From Leptolyngbya subtilissima AS-A7 (GTDB lineage: Bacteria; Cyanobacteriota; Cyanobacteriia; Phormidesmidales; Phormidesmidaceae): a stretch of DNA of 64,000 nucleotides. Shown piece after piece: positions 7,511 to 17,228 of the stretch (position 1 is the stretch's first letter; every line of letters begins with the position of its first letter). The stretch spans positions 186,001-250,000 of the forward strand of contig NZ_JAMPKY010000002.1 in the NCBI RefSeq assembly GCF_039962255.1, in the 5' to 3' direction. Position numbers and translations under genes: made by a program. The notes beneath the pieces were generated by a model. It saw only the letters and a list, made by a program, of their open reading frames with translations. It was not told the DNA's origin and did no database searches.

Positions 7511-10174
7511 ATGGCTGATTCACTCCAGCATTCGGCATTGCAGGCTAGCTCTGCGGTCCCTACGGCCTATGATGGCCCCCACGATGGCTTGATCCCCGCT
7601 GTTAGCACCGGGGTTTTTGTTTGCGTGCACGGCCACTTTTACCAGCCGCCCCGCGAGAATCCCTACCTCGATGCGATCGAGAAGCAGCCCAGCGCCGCCC
7701 CCTTCCACAACTGGAATGAGCGCATTCACCACGAGTGCTATCGGCCCAACGCCTACGCCCGCATTCTCAACGATCGCGGCGAAGTCGTGCGCATCGTCAA
7801 CACCTTTGAGTACATCAGCTTTAACATTGGCCCCACCCTGCTGAGCTGGATGGAGCGCCACGACCTGGAGACGTACCAGCGCATTATCGACGCCGATCGC
7901 AACAGTTGTGCCCGGCTGAGCGGGCATGGGAATGCGATCGCCCAGGTCTACAACCACATCATTTTGCCCCTAGCCAACCCCCGCGACAAAGTCACCCAGG
8001 TGCACTGGGGCATTGAGGATTTTCGCCGCCGCTTTGGCCGCAACCCCGAGGGCATTTGGCTGGCCGAAACTGCGATCGATTACCCAACGTTGGACGTGCT
8101 CCACGCCGAGGGGATCAAGTTCACAATTCTCGCGCCGTCGCAGGTGCAGCGCTGTCGCCCCATGGTCAGCTACAACGGCGAGCGCGACACCTGGCAAGAG
8201 GTCGGCGGTGGCCAGATTGATCCCAGCCGCCCCTACCGCTGCTTTCTCAAAAATGCTGACGGCAGCCCCGACCCCAGCCGCTACATCGATATCTTTTTCT
8301 ACGACGGCCCCATCTCTCGCGACATGGGCTTTAACGACGTGCTGAGTTCGTCCCAGCATTTCGTCGGGCGCATCGGCCAGGCTATCCACGGGGATCACCG
8401 GCCCTTTCAGCTGATCTCGGTGGCTACCGATGGCGAAACCTTTGGCCACCACCGGGGCGGGGCCGAAAAAGCTCTCGCCTATGCCCTCACCGACGAGTTT
8501 CCCCGCCAAGGCTGGACGGTGACTAACTACGCCCACTACCTGACCACCCACCCACCCACATGGGAAGCTGAGCTTAAGCCCGTCACCGCCTGGAGCTGCT
8601 CCCACGGCGTCGATCGCTGGCAGGATGACTGCGGCTGTGGCGGCGGCGGCGAATGGCACCAGCAGTGGCGACGCCCCCTGCGCGACACCCTCGACTGGCT
8701 GCGCGACCAGCTAGTGGCTGTGTACGAATCGCATAGTGCTGAGCTGCTGCGCGATCCCTGGGCGGCGCGCAATGCCTACGTGGCGGTAATGGGCGATCGC
8801 AGCCCCGACACCCTCGACGCCTTCTTTGCCACCCACCAAACCCACAAACTCTCAGCCATCGAGCGGGTCACCGCCCTGCAACTGCTCGAAATGCAGCGCC
8901 ATGCCCTGTTTATGTACACCAGCTGCGGCTGGTTCTTTGAAGAACTCTCGCGTCCCGAGGGCACCCAAATTCTGCGCTACGCCGCCCGCGCCATGGAGCT
9001 GGCCGGCGAAGTCTCAGGGGTCTCTCTAGAAGCCGAATTTGTGAAGCGCCTTGGTCAAGCCCCCAGCAACATTAGCGAATTCATCCACGGCTCCGGCGTT
9101 TACGAAGCCCTAGTCAAACCCTCCCGCATCACGCTAGAGCAGGTGGTGGCCCACTACGCCATGGGGTCGCTATTTACCGACTACCACCGCGAGCAGACCG
9201 TTTACTGCTATACCGTCGAGCAGCACGACTACCGCCGCCAGCGCATGGGGCCCATCTCCCTAGCGGTGGGGCAGGTCGAAATTACCTCTACCATTACCCG
9301 CGAAAGCCTCAACCTGGCCTTCGCCGTTGTGCATCTGGGCGGCTGGGACTTCCACTGCGGCATCAAAAGCATGCGATCGCGCCTCGACTACACCCAGGCC
9401 AAAGCTGCCGTGTTTGAAAGCCTCAGCCAAGCCAGCGCCGCCCAGGTGATTCTTGCCATCAACAGCGCCTTTGGCCCCCATACCTACGGCCTGCAAGACC
9501 TGTTTGCCGAAGAGCGCCACCGCATGATGGGCCTGCTCTCTCAAGACACCCTACTGCGCCTCGACCAGCTCTACGCCCAGGTCTACCGCGACAACTACGG
9601 CGTGCTGCGGGCTTTCCACCGCGACGGCCTGCCCGTGCCCCGCGAGCTGCAGGTGGCCGCCGATATTGCCCTCAGCCACCGGGCGATGGAAGTACTCCAG
9701 TCGCTCGAACGCGAGACCAGCGACCCCACCGCCAGCCCCCTGCGCCAGGGAGAAGACTATTTGAATGAGCTGGAGGCGATCGCCACCGAAGCTAGCACCT
9801 GCAATGCCTCCCTGTCTCTAGCGGCGGCCAAGCCCATGCTGGAGCGGCTGATCGGGCGATCGGTCTGGCAAATTCTCAACCAGGCACCGACAGAATCCCT
9901 CGCCGCCGATGTGGACTGGCTAGGGCGCCTAGTCAACCTCGGCCAGCAGCTCAACTTGGGCCTTTCGTTAGAGCGCCCCCAAGAGTTGTATTACCAGCAC
10001 CTCAACCGCCAGGTATTTGCCCTGCTCAAGCAGGCAGCGGTGTCGAGAAAACCTCTCGGATCCGACAGCCGTGCTCAGGTCAATGACATCCTTTGCCTCG
10101 GCGAATACTTGTCAATGGATGTGGGCGCAGTGCTGAAAGCGCTAGATCACCTCGATCCCGGTCGACCTGCTTAG
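7511..10174 (+). CDS. Glycoside hydrolase family 57 / DUF3536 protein
   Basis: 887 residues. The N-terminal GH57-type barrel contains VCVHGHFYQPPRENPYLD and WNERIHHECYRPNAYARI (typical opening motifs), GIWLAETAID (the segment carrying the family's nucleophile Glu), and ISVATDGETFGHHRGGAEKAL, where the DGETFGHH Asp/Glu fits the acid-base position. The remaining roughly 500 residues form the DUF3536 extension, including a Cys-rich stretch DDCGCGGGGEWHQQW. By family it acts on alpha-glucans, either hydrolysing or branching them in the cytoplasm; no signal peptide is visible. It stands alone, so glycogen metabolism is an inference from the family. Confidence 0.85.
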   Translation: MADSLQHSALQASSAVPTAYDGPHDGLIPAVSTGVFVCVHGHFYQPPRENPYLDAIEKQPSAAPFHNWNERIHHECYRPNAYARILNDRGEVVRIVNTFEYISFNIGPTLLSWMERHDLETYQRIIDADRNSCARLSGHGNAIAQVYNHIILPLANPRDKVTQVHWGIEDFRRRFGRNPEGIWLAETAIDYPTLDVLHAEGIKFTILAPSQVQRCRPMVSYNGERDTWQEVGGGQIDPSRPYRCFLKNADGSPDPSRYIDIFFYDGPISRDMGFNDVLSSSQHFVGRIGQAIHGDHRPFQLISVATDGETFGHHRGGAEKALAYALTDEFPRQGWTVTNYAHYLTTHPPTWEAELKPVTAWSCSHGVDRWQDDCGCGGGGEWHQQWRRPLRDTLDWLRDQLVAVYESHSAELLRDPWAARNAYVAVMGDRSPDTLDAFFATHQTHKLSAIERVTALQLLEMQRHALFMYTSCGWFFEELSRPEGTQILRYAARAMELAGEVSGVSLEAEFVKRLGQAPSNISEFIHGSGVYEALVKPSRITLEQVVAHYAMGSLFTDYHREQTVYCYTVEQHDYRRQRMGPISLAVGQVEITSTITRESLNLAFAVVHLGGWDFHCGIKSMRSRLDYTQAKAAVFESLSQASAAQVILAINSAFGPHTYGLQDLFAEERHRMMGLLSQDTLLRLDQLYAQVYRDNYGVLRAFHRDGLPVPRELQVAADIALSHRAMEVLQSLERETSDPTASPLRQGEDYLNELEAIATEASTCNASLSLAAAKPMLERLIGRSVWQILNQAPTESLAADVDWLGRLVNLGQQLNLGLSLERPQELYYQHLNRQVFALLKQAAVSRKPLGSDSRAQVNDILCLGEYLSMDVGAVLKALDHLDPGRPA

Positions 10175-10295
10175 GAACCCTTGAGAAGAAATTGGTAGAT
10201 TGTGTCTACTTTGACGTAGCGTTTGGAAAGTGTTCTTATAGAAGGATGGAGGTAGCAGGCACGCTCCGAGACTTGTAGCAGAACACTAGTTTCTC

Positions 10296-11942
10296 CTACC
10301 TAAGATATGAACTTGCCCAACCATAACGACCTGGATTCTTTTCAAGAAGATACTCTGCAATTTCTCGACGCTTGTTTCTGTCTTTTGTCATTCTGACAAT
10401 TCTTTCAATCTCATTGTCAGTATCGTCGGCCCCACGGTCTGCTGCCATCTCAAACCACTGATCACCCTTTTCGTATTCACTCCTGTCGTAGCAAATCGCA
10501 CCCAACAGGGTGTAGGGCTGGTGACTGTCAGGTTGACATTCCATTGCTTGCGATGCACACCGTTCCGACTCATCCAAACGACTAAGATCTCGAAAAGCCG
10601 CACCTCTTGTCACCCATAGAGCTGATTTCAAATCAGATTCTTGGACTTTGTGCCAGTCCAATTTTTCTGTGACTTTCAGTGCATTTTGAGGTTCATCTGC
10701 CTTACGCCAACTACTACTCGCACTCGGCAAGTTCCACATATTTTTAGTTCTTTGATATTCTTTTTCATAAAAAATTGCCTCTAGCTCGTAGTGTGCAGTT
10801 GCTATTTTCCCATGTCGAGAAAGACGACCTTCTTCAATTAGCTGAATCACCTGCTTGGGGTCGAGTCGTTCCCGACGCTCAAGTTTAAGCATGATTTCAT
10901 AAAAGGGATCAATCGTTAATTGCCCTAAGATCTGATACTTCGCTTTCAATAGTTTAAAGTGAAACCCTTTAGCAATCTCTGCTGTTTCAGTAAGTCCTTC
11001 GGATAGCAACCATCGAATATCGTCTTCAGTTGTTTTGGATTCTATATCTCTAAGAAGCGGGAATAATTTGCCAGAGGGATCGGAATCCTTGTATTGATTT
11101 GCTTGATATTTAACTTTAAGTTCTTTGAATAAATTCGTGTCCTTACGATTTCGATCAACCGAGGCCAACTGAGTTAGCGCCTGCTGCTCCAGCCATTCAC
11201 ATTCACTATCCTGAAGTTCTTGTTTTTCCTTTAATTTTTTCAGAATAGAATAGAGCGGACTAGAAATAGATACGTCTAGGAAAGAATCAATATGGTATCT
11301 AGCTTTCAAGTCTAAGAACTCAGCTATAGCTTTTCTTTCATCTTCCTGCTGCCAATAGATTTCTAGTGTTTCGTCAAAATCATGCTTTAAAAGCCAATCA
11401 GCCTCTAGGTCAGATAGTTGCTCTCTCAGGTCAAGTTTCTTCAAAATTGAGTAAAGAGGTTCTTCAGGAAAATGATCTGGATGTTTGCTTGCCCTATAGC
11501 TAACCTTAAATTTTGAGAAATTTATAATATCTTGAATTAAATCAACTGTTACCGAAAGGCCACAACTGGACAGCAGCTCAAGCTCTGAGTTTACAGGAAT
11601 ACTGCCAGCATCCAATTTCCAAATTATTGAATAAACTGGGCTGTCAATTGAAAGAGCTAGTTCCTCAGGAACATAATATTTAGGACGCAGAGACAAAAAT
11701 TCAACTTCTAGTCTTTTTAGATCCTCTGCCTGATATTGCTGCAAGGAAATAATTTCAATAGCTTTAAAGAGGCGATTCTCTACTAACCATTGAAACTCAA
11801 TACTTGTTATCTGAATGTTCAGTTCAGCTTTCCTTAAGATCAGATACAGAAAAGCATCAGACGCAGAACTTTTGTACTGACCCACTTGATATTTCCCTTT
11901 AAGGGCAGCAAAGTGCCTTTTCTGTAGCTCACTGTTATCCAT
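10296..11942 (-). CDS. AT-rich repeat protein with a TPR-like C-terminus
   Basis: 548 residues, no known function recognised. Residues about 11-390 contain six degenerate units of roughly 60 residues (starting near 11, 80, 144, 209, 271 and 331). Each runs LKxKYQ ... SPLYSILKKL ... LxDxExxWLL ... ETLEI. Residues about 400-548 contain helix pairs of tetratricopeptide type (GAAFRDLSRLDESERCASQA, LLGAICYDRSEYEKGDQWFE). No signal peptide or membrane segment is seen, so it is probably a cytosolic alpha-solenoid scaffold. The gene is clearly more AT-rich than both neighbours and I saw no HIP1 octamer in it, which points to horizontal transfer or relaxed selection. Single-gene unit; it is co-oriented with the ribBA gene to its right but separated from it by about 215 bases. 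Confidence 0.75.
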   Translation of the reverse strand: MDNSELQKRHFAALKGKYQVGQYKSSASDAFLYLILRKAELNIQITSIEFQWLVENRLFKAIEIISLQQYQAEDLKRLEVEFLSLRPKYYVPEELALSIDSPVYSIIWKLDAGSIPVNSELELLSSCGLSVTVDLIQDIINFSKFKVSYRASKHPDHFPEEPLYSILKKLDLREQLSDLEADWLLKHDFDETLEIYWQQEDERKAIAEFLDLKARYHIDSFLDVSISSPLYSILKKLKEKQELQDSECEWLEQQALTQLASVDRNRKDTNLFKELKVKYQANQYKDSDPSGKLFPLLRDIESKTTEDDIRWLLSEGLTETAEIAKGFHFKLLKAKYQILGQLTIDPFYEIMLKLERRERLDPKQVIQLIEEGRLSRHGKIATAHYELEAIFYEKEYQRTKNMWNLPSASSSWRKADEPQNALKVTEKLDWHKVQESDLKSALWVTRGAAFRDLSRLDESERCASQAMECQPDSHQPYTLLGAICYDRSEYEKGDQWFEMAADRGADDTDNEIERIVRMTKDRNKRREIAEYLLEKNPGRYGWASSYLR

Positions 11943-12157
11943 CTGTACGTAATATTCAGTTTAGATTCTTGAAACTATATTACCCACTCTGCAATCAAGC
12001 AGCTACAGTCTGCTGCTTGCACCGAGTCAATTAATAACTCACTACACCGACCCTTTTCGTGTGATTTCTTTCAAGGAGAAATTACACAAACATTTTCCTC
12101 ATCTCCGGAATATTATCCAAGAATATTTATACAAATTTAGGATGAGGGTTAGCCTAA

Positions 12158-13924
12158 CTAATCAGCTGGAATATGGCTGGAGAATACGTAGATGCGCTGG
12201 CTTTCCAAGCTACCGCAGAGGTCGGAAGGTTTAACGGTTTCGGGAGTTGGCACCGCGTCGTGGTGAAAGACTTGGCGATCGAGACCCACCTGCAAGCCGC
12301 TGAAGGGGTCGCTGCCGCCAGAGATTAAGAACGCGAGCTGGTCAATTTCGGGCCAAGCGGCGAGTTTGTCGAGTAGGGTGGCGATCGCATTCATCTGCGG
12401 CTGCTCACAGTCGTGGTACCACACCTCAGACCCCTCCACAGGCAAGGTATCTAGCCCTAGATTCACAATCAGATCCGGCTGGCTAAACAGCGCTGCCGCC
12501 ACCGGTCGGGCTTCTTCTTGCAGCAACAGCCCCTGACTGTGGGCTAGTTCGCGCAGGTGCTCTAACTTTTGGTAGCGCTCCTGCACCGGCAAGTCGCCGC
12601 TGCGCCAATGGATAGCCACCGTTGCCAGGTATGTCTGCACCAGTAGATGTCCCAGCTTTTGGGCTTTGGTAGCCAAGTAGCCCGAATTATAGGCAGTAGC
12701 CTCAATAATCAGCGGCACCCGGCTCACCATATCCAAGCCATAGCCCTTGATACCCGCAATTTTGCGAGGGTTGTTGGTAATCAGGCAAAATTTCTGTACG
12801 CCGATGTCATTGAGAATTTGTGCCCCAATGCCGTAGTTGCGCTGGTCTACGGGCAGGCCCAACTTCTCGTTGGCCTCAACCGTATCAAGGCCCATATCTT
12901 GCAGAGAGTAAGCTTTGAGCTTGTTGACCAGGCCAATGCCGCGCCCCTCCTGGCGCAGGTAGACCACTACGCCACGCCCGGCCGCATCGATCATTTTTAG
13001 CGCCGCCTGGAGCTGCATGCGGCAGTCGCAGCGCAGAGAGCCAAAAGCGTCCCCCGTGAGGCACTCAGAGTGGACGCGCACCATGACCGACTGATCGGCA
13101 AAGGTGGCCGGGTCGCCCTTCACCATGGCCACATGCTCAGAGCCATCGAGCAGGTTGCGGTAGGCGTAGATGGCAAAGTCGCCAAACTGGGTGGGCATGC
13201 TGGCCACCGCCTCGCGCTGCACAAAGCGCTCGTGCTGAAGGCGGTAGTGAATTAAATCAGCAATGCTGATCAGCTTGAGGCCAAAGGCTTTGGCATAGTT
13301 GACCAACTCGGGCAATCGCGCCATCGACCCGTCAGGGTTTTGAATTTCGCAGATCACCCCGGCGGGATAGAGCCCCGCCAGCCGAGCCAGATCGACCCCG
13401 GCTTCAGTATGACCGGCTCGCTTCAGCACGCCGCCATCCTTAGCCCGCAAAGGGAAAATATGCCCTGGACGGCGCAGGTCTTGGGGGCGAGCATTGGGGT
13501 TGATGGCGACCTGAATGGTGCGGGCGCGATCGTCGGCAGAAATGCCCGTGGTGACGCCCCAGCTTAGGGCAGCGTCGATGCTGACGGTGAAGGCGGTCTG
13601 CTCGTTTTCGTCTTCGAAGGCGCTGGGGCTGACCATCAGAGGAAGATCCAGCTGGTCGAGCCGTTCGCCGGTCATCGCCAGGCAGATTAGCCCCCGCGCT
13701 TCCACTGCCATGAAGTTAATGATGTCGGGGGTGGCAAACTGGGCGGCGCAGATCACGTCCCCTTCGTTCTCGCGGTTTTCGTCATCCACTACCACAATCG
13801 ACTTGCCGGCCGCTAGGTCGTGGAGCGCCGACTCAATGGAATCGAACTGAAAATCGGAGGGCAGTTCGAGGTCGGAGGGGGACTGACGAAGGGCGGGCGG
13901 CATCTCCGATTCTGGGTTGAGCAC
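12158..13924 (-). CDS. ribBA: Bifunctional DHBP synthase / GTP cyclohydrolase II (riboflavin synthesis)
   Basis: 588 residues. The RibB domain (about 25-225) shows VVDDENRENEGD, GLICLAMTG and HTEAGVDLARLAG. The RibA domain (about 230-430) shows the zinc ligands in SECLTGDAFGSLRCDCRMQ, the loop RQEGRGIGLVNKLKAY and YGIGAQILNDIG. It makes the two precursors of riboflavin from ribulose 5-phosphate and GTP. A C-terminal extension of about 150 residues (about 440-588) follows the catalytic domains; such tails occur in cyanobacterial RibBA and have no assigned role that I know. All active-site motifs are intact. It stands alone and is divergent from argC. Confidence 0.95.
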   Translation of the reverse strand: MLNPESEMPPALRQSPSDLELPSDFQFDSIESALHDLAAGKSIVVVDDENRENEGDVICAAQFATPDIINFMAVEARGLICLAMTGERLDQLDLPLMVSPSAFEDENEQTAFTVSIDAALSWGVTTGISADDRARTIQVAINPNARPQDLRRPGHIFPLRAKDGGVLKRAGHTEAGVDLARLAGLYPAGVICEIQNPDGSMARLPELVNYAKAFGLKLISIADLIHYRLQHERFVQREAVASMPTQFGDFAIYAYRNLLDGSEHVAMVKGDPATFADQSVMVRVHSECLTGDAFGSLRCDCRMQLQAALKMIDAAGRGVVVYLRQEGRGIGLVNKLKAYSLQDMGLDTVEANEKLGLPVDQRNYGIGAQILNDIGVQKFCLITNNPRKIAGIKGYGLDMVSRVPLIIEATAYNSGYLATKAQKLGHLLVQTYLATVAIHWRSGDLPVQERYQKLEHLRELAHSQGLLLQEEARPVAAALFSQPDLIVNLGLDTLPVEGSEVWYHDCEQPQMNAIATLLDKLAAWPEIDQLAFLISGGSDPFSGLQVGLDRQVFHHDAVPTPETVKPSDLCGSLESQRIYVFSSHIPAD

Positions 13925-14209
13925 GGTGGGGCGAACCTGTAGAAAGAACGTTGGCTTCTAAAATTCTAGCTTTATGACCTGCGCTTCATAGAGAGAATAG
14001 CCGCATCCCTAAGATCAGCGGTAAATCTAGCACCATCGACCTTAGCTGACAGACCAGTAACAGCATCCGAAGCCACCATGTTGAATTGGAGATTACTGGT
14101 TTACTATTACAGTGCTGATCTAAGGGGAAGGGGCTAACCAGGTTAGCGATCGCGCCCCAGAGCTGCCCTACTCCCTCTATATATTCCTCAACCAACCAGC
14201 CCCAGAACC

Positions 14210-15274
14210 ATGAGCGAGTCACCCGTCGGAAAAATCAAAGTCGGCATTGTGGGCGCGTCGGGCTACGGCGGGGTGCAGTTGGTGCGGCTGCTTACCCAGC
14301 ATCCAGGGGTAGAGTTGGTCTACTTGGGGGGCGACAGCAGCGCCGGACAGCCCTACACCGATATCTACCCTCATCTAGCAGGTTCCGTCAATTTGACGGT
14401 GGAAGCCGTAGATTTGGGCGAAATTGCCCAGCGTTGCCAGGTTGTGTTTCTGTCGTTACCCAACGGGCTGGCTCACACCATGGCCCCAACGCTGCTGGAG
14501 CGGGGCTGTCGGGTGCTTGACCTCTCCGCCGACTACCGCTTTGAAAATTTGAACACCTACCAGTCGTGGTACGGAGGCGATCGCAGCGACCAGAGCCTTG
14601 CGGGAGAAGCCGTGTATGGGCTGCCTGAGCTATTTCGCGATCGCATTCGTAACGCCCGCCTGGTGGGCTGCCCCGGCTGCTACCCCACCGCCAGCCTGCT
14701 CGGCATTGCTCCGCTGCTCAAGCAGGGGCTTGCCCAGCCCGAAACTCTCATTATTGATGCCAAATCTGGCACCTCTGGCGGTGGTCGAGTGGCCAAAACC
14801 GGCATGTTGTTGGCTGAGGCTAGCAACTCTTTAGGGGCCTACGGCGTTGCCCGCCACCGTCATACACCCGAAATTGAAGCCATATGTACTGGCTTGGCCA
14901 GTCAAGAAGTGATGGTGCAGTTTACACCCCACCTCATTCCGATGGTGCGGGGCATTTTGGCCACCATCTACGCCACCTTGCGAGACCCCGGCCTGGTGCG
15001 CGACGATCTGCTCACCATCTACAGTGCCTTCTACCGCTCTTCTCCTTGGGTGACGGTGCTGCCCAGCGGCACCTACCCTCAAACCAAGTGGGCCTGGGGC
15101 ACCAACCGCTGCTACATCGGCCTTGAAACCGACCCCCGCACCGGCCGCGTGATCGTCATGTCTGCGATCGACAACCTGATGAAAGGCCAGGCATCTCAAG
15201 CGGTACAATGCCTCAACCTGATGATGGGCCTCGAAGAATCTCTTGGTCTACCGACCACTACCTTTTATCCCTAA
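14210..15274 (+). CDS. argC: N-acetyl-gamma-glutamyl-phosphate reductase
   Basis: 354 residues, normal for the family. The NADP-binding Rossmann start is [19 protein letters not shown], the catalytic cysteine lies in [14 protein letters not shown] (about residue 154), and a conserved His lies in [10 protein letters not shown]. The enzyme reduces N-acetylglutamyl phosphate to the semialdehyde in arginine synthesis. The gene is monocistronic here. Oddity: its TAA stop codon (15272-15274) is formed by the first bases of an inverted-repeat element (15271-15401), so that element inserted exactly at, or created, the end of the gene. Confidence 0.96.
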   Translation: MSESPVGKIKVGIVGASGYGGVQLVRLLTQHPGVELVYLGGDSSAGQPYTDIYPHLAGSVNLTVEAVDLGEIAQRCQVVFLSLPNGLAHTMAPTLLERGCRVLDLSADYRFENLNTYQSWYGGDRSDQSLAGEAVYGLPELFRDRIRNARLVGCPGCYPTASLLGIAPLLKQGLAQPETLIIDAKSGTSGGGRVAKTGMLLAEASNSLGAYGVARHRHTPEIEAICTGLASQEVMVQFTPHLIPMVRGILATIYATLRDPGLVRDDLLTIYSAFYRSSPWVTVLPSGTYPQTKWAWGTNRCYIGLETDPRTGRVIVMSAIDNLMKGQASQAVQCLNLMMGLEESLGLPTTTFYP

Positions 15275-15401
15275 TACTAAATCCGAATCATATAACCCCG
15301 ATTTCCAAGAGGCTAAACCGTAGAGGCGTAGGCGTAGCCAAGGAGGCTCTATCGCATTCGCCCTTCTGAATCGGGGGTTAGCCGAAAGGATTTAGTATTA
15401 G
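15271..15401. repeat. MITE-like element with 14-bp terminal inverted repeats
   Basis: 131 bases bounded by perfect 14-bp inverted repeats, CTAATACTAAATCC (15271-15284) and GGATTTAGTATTAG (15388-15401). An imperfect inner pair (AACCCCGATT / AATCGGGGGTT) lets it fold into a long hairpin. It contains GGCGTAGGCGTAGCC, a short-repeat style common in cyanobacterial small interspersed elements. It encodes no protein. It overlaps the argC stop codon and could also serve as its transcript end. No second copy was seen in this window. Confidence 0.7.
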
Positions 15402-15435
15402 TTGTCAAAGACTAGCAAAGAGATCTAATGCATGT

Positions 15436-17139
15436 TTAGAGGGCTGTCAGCTTGCCGACTTTCGCTCTAGCTGCCTTTGCTACGACTTCAATCAACTGAA
15501 CTGGATCAATGGGTTTGGCAAGGAATTGTTGGAAGCCACTTGAGAGTGCTTGATGTCGATCCTCTTGCTTGGCATAGGCCGTTAGGGCGATCGCCGGGAT
15601 TGTCCTCCCCCGCTCTTGCTCAACCATCCGAACTCGTTGCAGTAGTTCATAACCATTTTCGTCGGGCATGGCAATGTCACTTAACAACACATCGGGATGC
15701 GAGTGTTGTAGGTAATCTATCACCTCTTGTCCACTCGCCACCGCTGTGACTTGAGCACCCGCTAGCTCCAGCGCAGTGATTAAATAGTTTCGATTATCAA
15801 CATTGTCATCTACCACTAAAACAGAGATATTTTCTAGGGCTAAATCGCTAGGCAATGACTCCGGGTTTGGCATCTCGGCAGATGGGTCAAGTTGGGTTGG
15901 ATTGTGCAACGGCAGAAAGATGGTGAAGGTCGAGCCTTTGTCCTTGCCCTCACTGGCAGCGTCAATTTTGCCGCCGTGAAGCTCAACGAGTTGGCGGACG
16001 ATCGCCAATCCTAGCCCTAACCCATCATGAGAGCGGGTGGAAGACGAATCTGCTTGGCGAAAGTACTCAAAAATTTGAGGTATAAAATCCGGGTCAATGC
16101 CGATGCCGGTGTCAGCTACAGTGATTTGGGCAAATGCAGTGACTGGTAAAGGGCGTTGGGTCGCTTGTTGTGACTCTTGGTTTCTGCCAATTATCCCTGA
16201 CTCATTGCTTATGATTCGCTTTAACCCCACCTCAACTTGCCCACTTTCTGGCGTGAATTTGATGGCGTTTGAGAGTAAGTTGCGAAGAATTTGCTGTAGG
16301 CGCTGGATGTCACCGCTGACGATGCAGTGATCGGACGTAAACTCACCCGTCAGTTGAATACCTTTTTCGTTGGCCGCAGGACGAATAGACTCCAGTTCGT
16401 CTGAAATCAAATTGAGTAAGTTGACCGGCTGTCGATGAATTTTCACTCTGCCGCTGGTTAGGCGGGCGACATCCAAGATGTCATCGATGAGTTGCGCTTG
16501 AGACAGGGCATTGCGATTAATCGTTTCGAGCGCACGGCTGGTCGCGCTCTCGTCAAGTTTGCCTGCTAACAACAGTTTTGACCAGCCTAAGATCGCGTTG
16601 AGCGGGGTTCGTAATTCATGGGAAACGATCGCCATGAATTCATCTTTCATGCGGTTGGCAGCTTCTGCTTGTTGACGAGCAAGCTGTTCTTGGATAATCT
16701 CGACCTTCTGCATGGCCAATTCCGCTGATTGCCGCTGGATCTCCTGGGTCTTCTTGAACAGTTCAACAAATACAGAGACTTTAGAAATGAGAATTTCGGG
16801 ATTAATTGGTTTAAGTAAATAATCCACTGCACCCAACGCATAACCTCTCATCTGCAACTGATCGTCAGTACCAAAAGCGGTGACAAAGATGATTGGTGTA
16901 TGCTGCGATCGCTCTCGTTGCCGAATCATGGATGCGGTTTCAAACCCATCCATTCCTGGCATTTCCACATCCAATAAAATTGCAGCAAAATCCTGATTCA
17001 GCAAGCAGCGCAGCGCTTCTTTTCCGGACTGGGCGGTCACGAGGTTCTGCCCCAATTTGCACAAAATTTCTTCTAGGGCGATCAAATTTTCTATTCGATC
17101 GTCAATTAGAAGAATGTTGGCTTTGGGTTCAAAGGGCAT
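15436..17139 (-). CDS. Hybrid histidine kinase, REC-HisKA-HATPase-REC
   Basis: About 567 residues, no membrane segment. The N-terminal receiver domain has ILLIDDRIENLIALE and the phospho-acceptor in ILLDVEMPGMDGFE. A short coiled coil is followed by HisKA with [18 protein letters not shown], then HATPase with NLLSNAIKFTPESG, DTGIGI and GLGLGLAIVRQL. A second receiver (about 445-560) has VLVVDDNVDNRNYL and VLLSDIAMPDENGYELL. Input is probably phosphorylation of the first receiver by another kinase. It starts 89 bases after the stop of the giant polyHAMP kinase on the same strand, so the two probably form one operon and one phosphorelay. The ATG at 17139 is chosen; an upstream in-frame start at 17178 adds a non-homologous leader. 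Confidence 0.88.
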   Translation of the reverse strand: MPFEPKANILLIDDRIENLIALEEILCKLGQNLVTAQSGKEALRCLLNQDFAAILLDVEMPGMDGFETASMIRQRERSQHTPIIFVTAFGTDDQLQMRGYALGAVDYLLKPINPEILISKVSVFVELFKKTQEIQRQSAELAMQKVEIIQEQLARQQAEAANRMKDEFMAIVSHELRTPLNAILGWSKLLLAGKLDESATSRALETINRNALSQAQLIDDILDVARLTSGRVKIHRQPVNLLNLISDELESIRPAANEKGIQLTGEFTSDHCIVSGDIQRLQQILRNLLSNAIKFTPESGQVEVGLKRIISNESGIIGRNQESQQATQRPLPVTAFAQITVADTGIGIDPDFIPQIFEYFRQADSSSTRSHDGLGLGLAIVRQLVELHGGKIDAASEGKDKGSTFTIFLPLHNPTQLDPSAEMPNPESLPSDLALENISVLVVDDNVDNRNYLITALELAGAQVTAVASGQEVIDYLQHSHPDVLLSDIAMPDENGYELLQRVRMVEQERGRTIPAIALTAYAKQEDRHQALSSGFQQFLAKPIDPVQLIEVVAKAARAKVGKLTAL

Positions 17140-17228
17140 AGTGTGGAAAATTGGAGGATGGAGAGGATAAACTGCCAAGCAAAGTCTGAATTGAGGGTGA
17201 GAGCAGCCCAGTTCTCACCCTCTAGCAT

